Below are positions 49,782 through 60,801 of a stretch of 64,000 nucleotides of DNA, piece by piece. A program made the translations under genes and the position numbers. This DNA is from Tolypeutes matacus. Its lineage: Eukaryota; Chordata; Mammalia; Cingulata; Chlamyphoridae. The notes under the pieces are model-generated. The model made no database searches. It had not been told where the DNA came from and worked only from the letters and a program-made list of their open reading frames with translations. Location of the stretch: positions 44,217,311 to 44,281,310 of the forward strand of contig JAKSZT010053928.1 in assembly GCA_026826555.1 (NCBI GenBank). Direction: 5' to 3'. The first letter of the stretch is position 1. Every line of letters starts with the position of its first letter.

Positions 49782-50028
49782 CTAAGATGGGGGAAAAAAA
49801 ACTTTCTAAAAATGTAACACATCATATCATTTCCTATTACACAAGTTCTTTAAAAAAGTAATTTTTTAAAGGTTTAGATAAAGATTCAGATGAGGAAAAA
49901 AGGAATTTTTTTATATTTTAATACTTTTATCACAGAGAAAACTCAGGAAGTTTAGTACTGTCATCCTAATTTATAGATGTGGAATAAAAACAGAAATAAC
50001 CTTTAGCCCAAGAATTCTTAGATTTTGA

Positions 50029-50131
50029 TTTTTTTTTTTTTTTTTTTGAAGTACCTGGGCCTGGAGATTGAACATAGGACCTCATATGTGGCACTCAACC
50101 ACTGAGCCACATCGGCTCCCAAGCTGTTTTT
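50029..50131 (-). mobile_element. SINE monomer (half of the dimer type)
   Basis: Poly-T then, in reverse, a head with a B box ('gagattgaacataggac' on the plus strand) and an A box end 'accactgagccacatcggct'. It corresponds to the second head of the dimers at 23386 and 47028. Confidence 0.85.
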
Positions 50132-51017
50132 TTTTTCCATTTGTTTTACTTATTGTTTAAATGACCAGGTTTCTTTCCTTTGCCAGCTGTTTTTGCAATT
50201 TGTAATTACAGACTCATTTATATCATTACTTGATTCTTATCTGTCTTTTCCACTAGATTGTGTATTCCATAAGAGCAGAAATGCATCTGTTTTTACCAAC
50301 CACCAAATCCCTGGTGTTCTGCATTGAGTTTGCCACATGAGTCAATATTTCCTCAATGGACAAATGATAAAAAAGACTTAAGGGCTTCAGGCCTTTTAAT
50401 AAATTGTCTGCATGGCTCATAACATACAGACAAGACCTTTCATTAAAACAATAAACTCAAGATTTAAGCAACTCCAAAGTCTTCAACAGTTTTCTCATGA
50501 ATTGCAAACACAAATTTCTTTCACTCTAGAACCAAAGGCATAAAAGTCAAAAAGCAAATTTCCTACTTTGTGGCAGTTCTGATAATTGTGGTAAAAATTA
50601 TTTCTGTATGAGAAGCTAAAGAATTTAATATTTCACTTTAAAATAATTTAAATATTTAGTTAGGGAAAGTAATCATTTCTTCATTAAAAACTTCACTGCC
50701 ATTCTCCAAGACTCAAGTTATATTTTTCTAACTGCTTTCAAGACACTGAGTCTCTTCTCATTTTGCCACTTTATCTTCACTTTTCAGTCAAGAAACCACA
50801 GCTCCATGCTAGATTCTTCCCACTTTACAGTTCATCCAGCTTATCTAAATCTTTTTGAAATGTCTTACAATCCTCCCTTCTATTCTTTCTTTCTCCCATC
50901 CACTTGTGGATGATCAAGGTAAGTCAGTGGCTTTAAATTTACCTTATCTCCTGAAGCAACTCTCATATCCCTTCATCACTCTAAAATCTATCAAGGACCT
51001 CTTTCTATTTGCCTAAA

Positions 51018-51262
51018 GCAGTGTTTGTTTCGTTGTGTTATGTCCTAACCAGCAGCATCGAAATTACCTGGGAACTTGTTAGAAATGCATGTCTTAATGT
51101 TTGTATGTATTGTGAGAATTTTGATTTTTACCCATAATAAAAAAAAAAAAAAAGAAATGCATGTCTTTGGGTTCCACCTCAGACCTAGTAAATCAGAAAC
51201 ACTGAGGCTAGGGCCCAACAATATGTGATTCTGATGCACACTAAAATTTGAGAATCACTGGC
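51018..51262 (-). mobile_element. MER5-like hAT element split by a small insertion
   Basis: Both halves fit the MER5A pattern from memory: 'aattacctgggaacttgtta' on the left, 'aaatcagaaacactgagg' in the middle and 'aaaatttgagaatcactgg' at the right end. The interruption is the 57-bp insertion at 51096-51152. Confidence 0.75.
51096..51152 (+). mobile_element. 57-bp retroinsertion equal to the tail of the 21831 element
   Basis: About 43 bp plus poly-A, flanked by the perfect 15-bp duplication agaaatgcatgtctt (51081-51095 and 51153-51167). The non-A part, from aatgtttgtatgtattgtga to acccataataaaa, is base-for-base the same as 23263-23306. It is therefore an extreme 5' truncation of the same element or a close relative. 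Confidence 0.92.
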
Positions 51263-51699
51263 CCAAAAGCACCAAATCTAGATTCCTTTAGTTGTGGAGG
51301 CTGTCCATAATCTGTTCCTATCTTTCATACTTCCCTTCAACAGACAGCCTTCACTCCAATAAAGACAGATTTCTTCATGAAATCCCAAAGGTTCATTCTT
51401 ACTATATGCTCTCTATTCAAGTCAGTCCCTTCCTATATGTTCCCACTTTCAAGGTTCTGTTCATTTCCTATCTTCTCTATGAAAACATTTCCAACAACTG
51501 TAGTCCACAACAAACTCATTTTTATTTAAACTTGCACAATTTTATAGTTAGTACCACCTGGCTTACAATTTGGCTATTTGCTACTTGATTGTTTTTTAAA
51601 CATACATGGATCAAGTTTTTTCTTTATTACAGTTCTGAACTCATTGTGCCTGCTCAATAAAGCCTTGACAGTGTGGTTATGTCATAGTGATCTTGTTGT

Positions 51700-52170
51700 T
51701 GTTGTTTTTTTAGGAGGAATGGGATACTACAGGTCAAACTATTATTCCAGCAGGAATTTGCTGTACTGCTCCATGCCATCTAATTACATGACAACCACAA
51801 ATTTTTTCTCCCATATTGGAAAGACTATAAAATGTCTCAACAAGCTAAATACAGACTTCCATAACCAGAAAGCTTAAGTTTCTGTGCCAATGAACAAAAA
51901 AATTTTTCTATGGAAGCTCTCACTTCTCCACAAACTTGGCTTTCAAGTAATTTCAGCGACACAACAGTTTCACCCAGACAGCTGTCCAATGGAGTTTGGC
52001 AGGCACAGGAAGCCTGGGCACATTACCCATGGATATAACTCGAATCAAAGAGTTCCAGAACCATATGCAGACTTTCTTTAAAAGGCCATTCTAAAAGACA
52101 TGATGGATATGGTGGGAGTGTGGCAGATGGACAACAACCAATACTACGAAGAAAGGCCTCCTCCTGAAAT
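51700..52170 (+). pseudogene. Possible unidentified processed-gene remnant
   Basis: Reading from an ATG at 51832 to a stop at 52165-52167 gives 112 codons with only two internal stops. It includes MEALTSPQTWLSSNFSD and VSPRQLSNGVWQAQEAWAHY in the middle and GYGGSVADGQQPILRRKASS at the end. Another frame (51884-52081) is also open. I do not recognise the protein, and this may be chance. Confidence 0.25.
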
Positions 52171-52583
52171 GTAATGTAAACGAAAAGGAAGAAAAGCAGC
52201 TGTGAAGTTTATTACTTACGATAAATAAGTTTCAAAAGGAAATGAAAATAGGGACGAAGTGGTAGCCTCGAAAATTTGTTTCGCGGGTGGGCAACAATCA
52301 GATAATCAAAGGTCTAAGGAAAGCGGTTTGGGAATAGAATAATTAAAACTTTCCTCAGAATTCGAGCCTCAGGGGTTTGGCTGACGTGGGCGGACCGGGG
52401 TTTGTCACAAGACTGGGAAGAGGATTGCAGCTGCCCAGAGAAGGGAAGACGGGGAGAATCGGGGACCACATGGGTCTTATTTTTCCCACAGAAGTGACAT
52501 CACATGTGCTGTGTCTAGGTTGAGAAAGCAGCGGGGGAGGCCAGGGCCCGAGGTCCCAGTAACCAGTGATGCGACTCACTCAC

Positions 52584-52639
52584 CTTTCCCATTCCGAGGC
52601 AGTGGTGAAGTCCGTGATCTCAAATACTTCGGACTCTGG
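52584..52639 (-). CDS. RAB3GAP1: RAB3GAP1 coding exon 2 (residues 7-24)
   Basis: A 56-nt reverse-strand exon after a CGCAG acceptor, with donor GTGAGT. It reads PESEVFEITDFTTASEWE and ends with two bases of Arg25. Intron 1 on its right is only 111 bp. The reading frame is open straight through intron 1 and past the donor, which makes the unspliced region look like one longer frame. The splice sites and the match of the joined protein decide the structure. Confidence 0.97.
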
Positions 52640-52750
52640 CTGCGGGAAGGGGAAAGAGAAAAAGAAAAAGATTGAGCCCCGGGGCGCTGACGCGGAGGAG
52701 ACGAAGATAAACTGAGATAAGGCTAGATTGGCAAGGAGGAAACACCTCAC

Positions 52751-52768
52751 CTCGCTGTCGGCCGCCAT
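52751..52768 (-). CDS. RAB3GAP1: RAB3GAP1 coding exon 1 (residues 1-6, start codon)
   Basis: This is the start of the catalytic subunit of the Rab3 GAP. With RAB3GAP2 it stimulates GTP hydrolysis by Rab3 proteins, acts as a Rab18 exchange factor, and functions in vesicle traffic and autophagy. In human, loss causes Warburg Micro syndrome (established knowledge). The exon encodes MAADSE and stops at a GTGAGG donor. The ATG is chosen because it gives the known N-terminus MAADSEPESEVFEITDF once exon 2 is joined. The seven exons in the window encode 216 of about 980 residues, without stop or frameshift. The GAP catalytic domain is C-terminal and not in view. Confidence 0.97.
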
Positions 52769-52772
52769 CTTG
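52761..52772 (-). promoter_or_regulatory. YY1-type site overlapping the RAB3GAP1 start codon
   Basis: On the gene strand the sequence is CAAGATGGCGGC, a canonical YY1 motif in which the ATG is the start codon itself. This arrangement is common at CpG-island promoters. Confidence 0.7.
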
Positions 52773-52890
52773 AGGAACGCCAGGACGGGCGCTAGGGCTG
52801 CCGGGAAAGACGCCGAAAGGGCGAGAGAAGAAGTAGGGCGGGAAATAGACGGAGGCCGCGGGCGGGGCTTCTGCGCAGCTCCGCCCTCCT

Positions 52891-53269
52891 GTTAGCAAAT
52901 TATGCTTGCAAAAGCCCGAAATCATGATTCAAGAAAAAAAAAAGAATGCTCTTTATTTCCCTGAGCAGGAAGAACTTAGCCTTTCCCCTTACTCCCCCTT
53001 CTCTACCTGATTTAATAAAATTTAAAAATATCCAGTTGAGAAATGAATTCAGGAAGGAAAGAGAAGAAGTAGGGAGGAAAAGGCCAAAGGCTCATGTGGA
53101 TGAGATTGTATTTTTAAAAATTACAGCACATTTGCTTTGTTTTTATTCAATCTCTATTTATTGATTACAAGGCACTAAGCTAGGTCGGTAATACCCACCT
53201 ACTCCCAAGCCCCCTGAAAGAATTTACCCAGTTTGGTCAACTTTATGAGTAGAATCATCCTAGAGGGAC
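52891..53269 (+). other. Intergenic sequence just upstream of the RAB3GAP1 promoter
   Basis: AT-rich with no recognised element. A short purine-rich stretch lies at 53045-53085. Confidence 0.5.
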
Positions 53270-53725
53270 AAGAATCTCTGGAGAGCATAGGCAGTGTCTA
53301 ATAAAAGAAAAGAAGCCAATATGTCAAGCCTTCAATATTATTATTGCGTGTGACTATGAACCTTATTCTTCAAAAATTGAAACAGTGATTACCATAGGTT
53401 CTGAGGGGAAAAATAGAATAGATGGAACATAGGGCATTTTTAGGACATTAGAATTGTTCTATACCATCTTGCAATAATGGATAAAGACCATTTTAAATTT
53501 CATCAAAACCTATAAAAGTGTATGGTGCAAAATGTGAACCATAATGTAAACTATTGACCATGGTTAATAGCAATGCTTCAATATTTGTACATCAATTATA
53601 ACAAATGAACCTTCCACATGTAAAATGTCATTAATAGGGAAGAATGGGAGAGAGGGAAGGCATTGGGTATATGGGAATCCCCTATATTTTTGGTGTAACA
53701 TTTATGTTATCTAAAGCTTCTTTTA

Positions 53726-53757
<32 letters not shown>
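53270..53757 (+). mobile_element. Family R copy with an intact long poly-A
   Basis: It shows 'ataggttctgaggggaaaa', 'aatagcaatgcttcaatatt', 'atatgggaatcccctatat' and the terminal 'gtaacatttatgttatctaa', followed by an A run of about 40 at 53718-53757. This defines the ordinary 3' end of the family, without the extra tail of the 21831 copy. It lies about 0.5 kb upstream of the RAB3GAP1 promoter. Confidence 0.75.
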
Positions 53758-53760
<3 letters not shown>

Positions 53761-55978
53761 AATCATCCTACTAGTTATCTGGTTTCTGGGAAGAGCAACA
53801 TGTTCAATGAATGCATCACTTTTTTAGCAGTGGAGGAACAGAGGAACTGACAGCCAGCAGTTAATAATTATATCTCATAAGTAATGAAATATTTACAGGT
53901 AAAAAGATACCAGGTCTGGAATTTGCTTCAAAATAATGGAATTGAGGAAGTGGATGGGGCTAGGAATGAAAAAAGATTGGCTTTAGTGGATCATTGTTTG
54001 GACCAGGTTATGGGTACATGGGTGTTTATTATACTGTTGTCTCCACTTTTGTTTAGGTTTGAAATTTTTCATAATTAAAATTGTTAGAATTGAATCTCAT
54101 TCCAGGAGTTCTGTAACCCCCAAGAGGAAATTGGGAGTAGGAAAGCAGGAAATGCAATTGCAGAAATAAAAATCCTTGATTTTGAAAAGTGTTAGAGAGA
54201 TCAGAAATTTGGTGATGTATGAAGGTCAAATAAGGAACTAAAGAGCAGAAGAATTGTGACATGTAGTATTGCCAGTGTCAAAACTTGAACCCCTATTTGT
54301 AGAAGCTTTTTTGCTTCTGTCTACTATACTAGTGGGTGGCTGTGAGTTACTACTGCAGCAGTCTTTCCCAAGCAGTCTGAACTTGCAGCACCTTCATTCA
54401 TTCACAAGTATTTATTAAACACCACTGAAAGACAATCACTAGGCTCTGGGGATATGGAGATATATGGTAGATACAGCCCCTGACTTCACGGAACTCCACA
54501 GATCTAGTAGGGAAACTAGAAATTTGCTGCACCAACAGAAAGGAGAGGTGCTACACGGGTCAGTATCACTACTAAAATACATTTCCATTATCTTTAAATA
54601 AGGAACAAAAACTAAAGGATTATTATGCAAGGTTTAAACTGAGAAAAAAAAATCCATTCATTCCACAAGTATTTATAGAGCATGTTCTATATGACAGGGA
54701 TTTTGAAAGGCACAAAGTGTAAGGAAAAAGACTTTCCCATCCTCAAGGTTACTGTCAGACAATAAACAAGAAGGGGAAGGAGGGAAAAAGAAGATGGATG
54801 CAGAAAGGGAGATTTGCAGCTATGGGAAATTAGAAGGATTAGATAGTAAATATAAAAGGGAAAAAATTATTTGTTCACTTCCCTTTTTAAGATTTTCACC
54901 AAGTGACATAAGTCTGTGAGTTTCAGGGCCAGACAGATCCATGTTTGAAATCATGAAGTTCAACCACTTTCTAACTTTATGACCTTGGGCATATTTCTTA
55001 ACTAAACCTCAGTTTCCTCATTAGCAAAATGGGTCTTGTAATACCTACAACTGCATAGAATTGTGACAAAGACTAAATTCTCTATATACATATAAAAACA
55101 CTTAGCACAATGTCCTGGCATGCAGTAGGTGATCGATTAAAGTAGCATTCACAACGAATGTATATAAAAACCATAAACTGCTACTCATATGTAAGGCATT
55201 ACTCTTTCCTCCTTGCTTAGCCTTGAAGAAGTTTCAGTACCTACCAAAATCAGAAACTAGCCAATCACAAAGATGTTGCTGCAAGAAGTTAAATTTTAGA
55301 AACTATGAAACAGCCTTATCAGGTTGCTAGGTAAAGTTTTCTTCCAAGATATTTTTGGTTCCTTGTCTTCTCCCCAGAGAAAAATTTAAAATAAGTTATT
55401 TGCTAAAGCAAAGTGTGAAGCCAGGATCCTAATGATCTGAAGCACCCAAGGGAGACACACTTTTATTAGATTTTCACTGGTTCACAAAGCAGAAAAGATT
55501 TTGTTTCTTAAGTGTTAAGAGCTATTTTGCTACACGTCCAAAGGCAAGGGCTTACCATGCAAGTGTGTTTCTTTTCTGCCATAATTTTCGGTTATTTCAA
55601 GGTGTTACCAATAATGGCCACAGGGAGAATTTTGACACAGAGGCAATTTAAGAGATTAGGAGCCTGGAAAAAATCACCCTCAGTTTAGTCCTCAGAGAAA
55701 TGTGGTGGCATAACAGTTTAATTAGGTCTTAGTGACAGAGCAAACACAGTTTGTATAAGGAACAACAGTAAGACCACACCATCCTCATCTTCCTTGGCCT
55801 CTGTTCTGGGAGAATCAGGAATTCTCTATGACACTGGCATGAAAACAATTGCAATTGAAGGTACAACTAGAAGAGGAAGAAATGCTATGAGAACACGAAA
55901 CTCTTCCGAGAGAAATTCTCTAAATAAAAATTATTGGACCACACTTATGCATTCATTCAGTGATATTTATTAAACACT
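53758..55978 (+). other. Intergenic sequence with a MIR and old repeat fragments
   Basis: It holds a MIR at 54912-55145. Several short 'cattcattcacaagtattta'-type fragments (54395, 54655 and again at 55955, 56795) belong to an old dispersed family. I see no gene. Confidence 0.5.
54912..55145 (+). mobile_element. MIR
   Basis: Core features 'atgaccttgggcatatttct', 'cctcagtttcctcattagca' and 'acacttagcacaatgtcctg' are in consensus order, giving the plus orientation. Confidence 0.85.
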
Positions 55979-56445
55979 GTGGTAGATTGAATTATATACA
56001 CCAACAAAAGACATGTTTTTAATCTTAATCCACATTCCTATGCATAAGCGTGGTCATGTGTAAATAGGACCTTCTAAAGATAGTATTTTTAGGTAAGGTG
56101 TGACCCAACTGAATCAGGGTGGATCTTAATCCATATTATTGGAGGCCGTATACAGAAGAAACCAGAAGACAGAAGTCAGAGAAAGCCACAGGGAGGTGCC
56201 ATAACCGGAAGTCAGTAGAAACTGGTCGAGGGAGAGAGCTCCATGTGACAGGCGGCAAGCCAAGGAACCTCAAGGATTGCAGCAAGCCAGCACCAAAACG
56301 CTACAGATTTTGGGGGAGAAAGCATTTACTTGCCAATGCCTTGATTTTGGACTTTTAACCTCTGAAAACCATAAGCCAATAATTCCTGTTGTTAAACCAA
56401 CCCATTATGTGTTATTTGTCATAGCGGCCTGGAAGACTAAGACAA
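55979..56445 (+). mobile_element. MaLR-like LTR
   Basis: It begins tgtggtagattgaattat and ends cctggaagactaagaca. 'aatcttaatccacattcct' and 'gtgacccaactgaatcaggg' lie in the 5' half, and 'ccaataattcctgttgttaa' near the end resembles the poly-A region. TG...CA ends fit. I could not read a clean duplication. Confidence 0.6.
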
Positions 56446-57864
56446 GCGTCTACTGTCATGGCTCTGTAGTAGATCCTGTAGACACATTCAAAGAATAATC
56501 CCTTACCCTTATCCTCAAGGTGTCCACAGTCTGAAACTGCTCTCAGTCTAAGACTTAAATAACTATAATATGGTTTTAAAAGTGATGCATGACAGTTATC
56601 CAACTTCTTAAAGCTCTTTGTAAAATCGATGATAGGGAAATATTCACATAACCTTTCAGAAAACATACACTCACAAGCTTATATTCTAAATAATAGTCTG
56701 CTATTTCTTGAACTAGAAAGAAATATAGTCACCCAGATGAGGAATCCTTAGAGATTTTCAAGAGAAACAATGCAATCTTCATTAACTCATCATTCAGTCA
56801 CTCATTTCTTCAATAAACATTTGGTAAAAGCAGCTACGTGCTTGGTGCTGTTTTAGAAACTGGGATTAAAAAATGTAAAAGAAAAGTTGCCTGCTCTCCA
56901 AAAGTTTCAGGTATAAAGTAATTGAAGTCCTAGATGGTAATAATAAATCAAGAACAGCTAATTCCAGGTTCTTATGTCTGGAACTTGTTTTCTGGCAGAT
57001 TCACACAGGTCAGTACTTGCTGACAGGTTGACTTAGTTTATACAAATAAATATGTTTTTATTTTTAAAACATTTTAATGAAGTCTTGAATTGGGAAGCAA
57101 AAGAATTAATTGGAAAGATTCATAAGAATTGTGTATAAGTTTACAGAATAAGCATATACTGTTAAGTATATGTATGGGTATGTGGGGGTATACAATTGTA
57201 CATACAATTAATTACTATATATTACACATATTACATGGGCATGTTCTTATTTAATCTCCAATCTTTCCTTCTTAGGATAATGAACTGTTCTAGCTCGGTT
57301 ATTAACAAATGCAAAATCTTAGACTAAATCCTGACCTCTTTTGTGTCATAATGTCCTAAGTCCCATTAACTACTTTGACAGTAATGTCTCCAAATGCTTG
57401 CTGATCTGCTCCTCATATCCCTTTTAACATTCACGTCATTCTAGTTGCCAGTGTCTAAGGAGTTCCATCTTAACTGCATCTGCTATTTTGTCAGCAGTTA
57501 ATCTACCATTTCTCTCTATTCTTTGCATTTGCGCATTTATATACTGCAATATACAGCAAAGTAAGAGATATTTAAATCACTATTTATCACCAACGGCAGA
57601 GCCTGGTAATCTGTATTTTTTATTTCAATTCTTTTAAGTATTACACAAGTAATAGGATTGTCTTCTCATTGTAAAAGTTTCAAATGATACACATAAAGCA
57701 AAAGGCCTCTTTGTCCTCCTTTCAAACCCTATAGACCGCAAGATACAATCTCTGATACTGGTTAAGTGTGAATCCTTTCAGACCCTTTCCTGTGTCTTTA
57801 CAAAAATATTTGTGTATATAGAAATATACACTTTTACCTTCTTTTTAATCCAGTTTTTGCACAA
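56446..57864 (+). other. Intergenic sequence, unassigned
   Basis: AT-rich. An old repeat scrap occurs at about 56795-56860. I see nothing coding. Confidence 0.5.
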
Positions 57865-58045
57865 ATAATAATGTCTAGCCCTTATTAAATGCCAGGCATT
57901 CTTCTAGGTGCTTTACTCACACTAACTCATTTAATTCTCACAATTATCATATACTATTATCATATACCCTATTTTACAGATGAGGAAACTGAAGCAGAAA
58001 GAGCTTAGATAACATGCCCAAGTCACAGGCCTAGTAAGCTGTAGG
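57865..58045 (-). mobile_element. MIR
   Basis: On the plus strand 'ttttacagatgaggaaactg' and 'cccaagtcacaggcctagta' are the reverse complement of the MIR 3' half, preceded by 'ctcatttaattctcacaatt'. Confidence 0.85.
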
Positions 58046-58154
58046 ACTGGTCTTTGAAACCAAGTGGTCTTCTTCCTGAGGGGGGCTCTGAATCTCCTCT
58101 CTTCCAGTACCGTTCTATCTGCATTACTCAGCAACTGGCTCTTTTCACTTAAAT

Positions 58155-58371
58155 CAGGGGTTCTTAACCTTTTTTGTTCCACGGACCCCTTTGCCAGTCA
58201 GGTGAAAAGAATACTACTGTAATTTATTTACTGCATACATTCATAAGTGAAGGAAATGCTAGATTTCAGTTAGAAGTCAGAGAAAATAAAGATAATAAGT
58301 TGATTTTTTTTTTTCAGTTCAAGCTCACAGACCCCCCCAGGGGGTCCTGGACCCCTGGTTAAGAACCCCTG
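58155..58371 (+). mobile_element. hAT-type element with CAGGGGTTCTTAACC ends
   Basis: A 217-bp element beginning CAGGGGTTCTTAACC and ending GGTTAAGAACCCCTG, a perfect 15-bp terminal inverted repeat. It is flanked by acttaaat (58147-58154) and ccttaaat (58372-58379), an 8-bp duplication with one mismatch. A related, more diverged copy is at 39586-39764. Confidence 0.9.
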
Positions 58372-58652
58372 CCTTAAATAGTTGTCCTGGAGCCCATATT
58401 TGGCAGTATTTAAAGCTCTTTCCTCCTTTTTTAAACTGCTGCACAGCCTTCCAAAATTCAAAGTACAGATGTACCACATTTTATAAGAACCATCTCCTAT
58501 GGCTTGACAAGTAGACCATTTACTATTTTTTGCTATTAATGAAAGTGTTGGATGGGTGATGGGTGCATGGGAGTTCACTATACTATTGTTTACTTTGAAA
58601 TGTTTGAAACTTTTCATAGAAGTTTTTTTAAAATATGAGGATAAAAATTCAT

Positions 58653-60690
58653 TATATGGGCCTCAACCCCGGCCCCCGCACTCCCCACTGGCCGCTGCCC
58701 GCTGACCCCTTCGCCTCCCGCTCCAAGAAGACCGAGTCAGAGGCGGCGCCCCTCAAGCCGCCCGCCCAGTACGCTGAGGCACCGGGACTTCCGGGCGGCA
58801 ACGCCTTGGAAGAGGACGCCAGGGAGGAAGCGTGGGCCTGCCCCGCCGAGGGCATTTTAAGGAAACAGAGGAGCAGCTACCACAAAATGTTAAGAGGAAA
58901 TGGTGGGAACTGTGGCACCACCCTACCTGTGTCAAACATCTCTCATGAGAACTCTTCTCATTGGAATCTGGATTCGGAAGTATCTGCTCCTGAAAATAAA
59001 AACCTCCTACCTGGTGAACCATTTGGAAATTCCAGTAGTGCAACTGATGCTAGAACTTTATTTGTCAGCGCATGCTCAAAAAAGAACACAGAATAGTAAA
59101 CAGATATTTCAGCTATGGAGTTATCCTCTTAATGAAGAAAGCACCATGGAGAACAGGGATTTCAAAAAATCTTTAATGGAAACTGGCTTTAATGTAACGA
59201 ATAATCCTTTAAGGCTCTTCACTCTGAACCACACACTAGCAAACGCTTCCGTTGAGAGTGAGTGTGTTCTTAACCCTGGACTGCAGCAGCAGATCCCATT
59301 AGGTCTCTGCTGGCCTTATGCCGATGGAAAACACGGAAATGAGTCTCATATTAATTCGTGTTCAGCAATAGAAAACAACAAGGGTGAAACCTTTTCTGTT
59401 CCAAATTGGAATTTGAAATATGGAAACAGTAGTGTGGAAGAAAACTTAATGGATGAAAGTGATTTATCAGAAAATGAAAGAATGAATGATACTTTACTCA
59501 GCTATTTTAAAAAGATGGACCTGAACTTAAAGCCAGAAACCATAGAAAACTTTGAAGAATCTTTTACAAAGGAACCGAGTGAAGTATGTCCATATCCTGC
59601 TTTTCTCCCTCCACCTTTCAATACTCTAGACTTGCACAAATTTGCCCTCTCAAAACTGGAAAATTGGAAAGCTATGGTACAGTCCCCAGAAAGCTCTATT
59701 AATCACTTGATAACTCGTTTACTGGAAATGGAAAGAATACAACATGTGACTATATAAAAATAGAAGCCCAAACTACAAACTAACTTCTTTACTCCAACAG
59801 TTACTGAACAATCTTCATCCACCAAAGCTACAGCCAAAGTGAGACAGTCAAAACTTTCTGATTCTTTGAGTGTTCAGACATCTAGTGTGGATAAAAGTAG
59901 AGATAAAAGAAAAAACAATCCTGGTTCTTGCAAGATTGAACAAAATGCTTCTAAATGGAATTGGAGAAATGCTGGAAAATATAAGTGGAATACTAGACCA
60001 CCATCTCTAAAAAGTTCAGCCACTACAAAACAATTTATTGCAACTTATGACGACTTTAAGAATCCCAAAAGCTCCATTTTAAATCCATGCCAAGGACTCT
60101 CCAGCAAGCCTATTACTGCCCAAACACCGCCATCACTGGTTAAAATGGTCTCAACAACATGCCTGCCGCCATGGTCTCCAATACCAATTTCACCTGTACC
60201 TCTTTGTCTATTCCTGAAAATCAGAAGGAAGAAATTAAGCCACCAAGGACCAAAAAGAAACTTTACTGGAAAAATATAGTATTGAACAAACTATTCTATA
60301 TTCAGAAGCTGAACCGGTCATTGTCTAGTGAAAGATAAATGCTCACCCACTGACCAAAAATAACCCTTTTCTTTTGTACATCTCATCATGAGCAAAACTC
60401 TTCCAAGAAGCCCAGCTAAAATATGACTCATCATTCCAAGATACAGCTCTTAAATGCACACACACACACAGGAAACAATTGCTTGATAGGACATAGAGTG
60501 GAACTCGTGTAAATCACTGCAGAGATATCTTTTTTATAAATTCCAGGGCTTTTGTAATGACATATTTTACAATCTTTTGTATGTTTCAAAGAAATATTTC
60601 ACTTAGTAAATTAAGCCATTATATTTTAAAAATTGTTCTTTTGTTATTTTCCATTATAATTCTATCAATAAATGGTATAATTGGCAAAAA
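58653..60690 (+). pseudogene. FAM217A: FAM217A processed pseudogene
   Basis: Intronless copy of FAM217A (a testis-expressed protein of unknown function). The start region MLRGNGGNCG then VSNISHENSSHWNLDSEV is near 58888. A frameshift at about 59015 moves the frame to LEIPVVQLML, and that frame stays open to 59757: LMDESDLSENERMNDTLLSY, then PAFLPPPFNTLDLHKFALSK and LLEMERIQHVTI. After a stop and further shifts it continues at 59839 (VRQSKLSDSLSVQ) to about 60350. AATAAA at about 60668 is followed by a short poly-A, and the 10-bp duplication aaaaattcat is at 58643-58652 and 60691-60700. Good preservation suggests a fairly young copy. Identity is from memory of human FAM217A. Confidence 0.9.
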
Positions 60691-60801
60691 AAAAATTCAT
60701 ACCTGCATTGTTTGTGATCATGTATTAGAATTACTATAGGGTAAATTCAGAAATGGAATTGCAAGGTTGAAGAGTATGTGCATTTAAAAATGTAATAGAC
60801 A

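Larger units (their letters stand above)
49782..52583 (-). other. RAB3GAP1 intron 2
   Basis: A 2802-bp intron with a SINE (50029-50131), a MER5-like element (51018-51262) carrying a tiny retroinsertion, and an unexplained protein-like stretch (51700-52170). Its right end overlaps the CpG-rich region. Confidence 0.85.
52360..52890. promoter_or_regulatory. CpG-island promoter of RAB3GAP1
   Basis: C+G and CpG frequency rise sharply from about 52360 and peak between 52670 and 52885. The region spans exons 1 and 2 and the probable 5' UTR. Upstream (right) of the ATG are Sp1-type GC boxes: gggcggggc at 52860-52868 and a reverse-oriented ccgccc at 52881-52886. An E2F-like gggcgggaaa lies at 52836-52845. 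No TATA box is evident. Such promoters are often broadly expressed, as expected of this housekeeping trafficking gene. Confidence 0.8.

Noticed and set aside
52580..52768. 62-codon continuous frame as the real first exon of RAB3GAP1
   Set aside because: The frame reads through a 111-bp intron with GT/AG borders; the spliced product, not the read-through, matches RAB3GAP1.
58900..59757. 285-codon frame as an intact gene
   Set aside because: It lacks the true N-terminus, begins in a different frame from the parental start and ends at a premature stop; the locus has poly-A and a target-site duplication, so it is a retrocopy.
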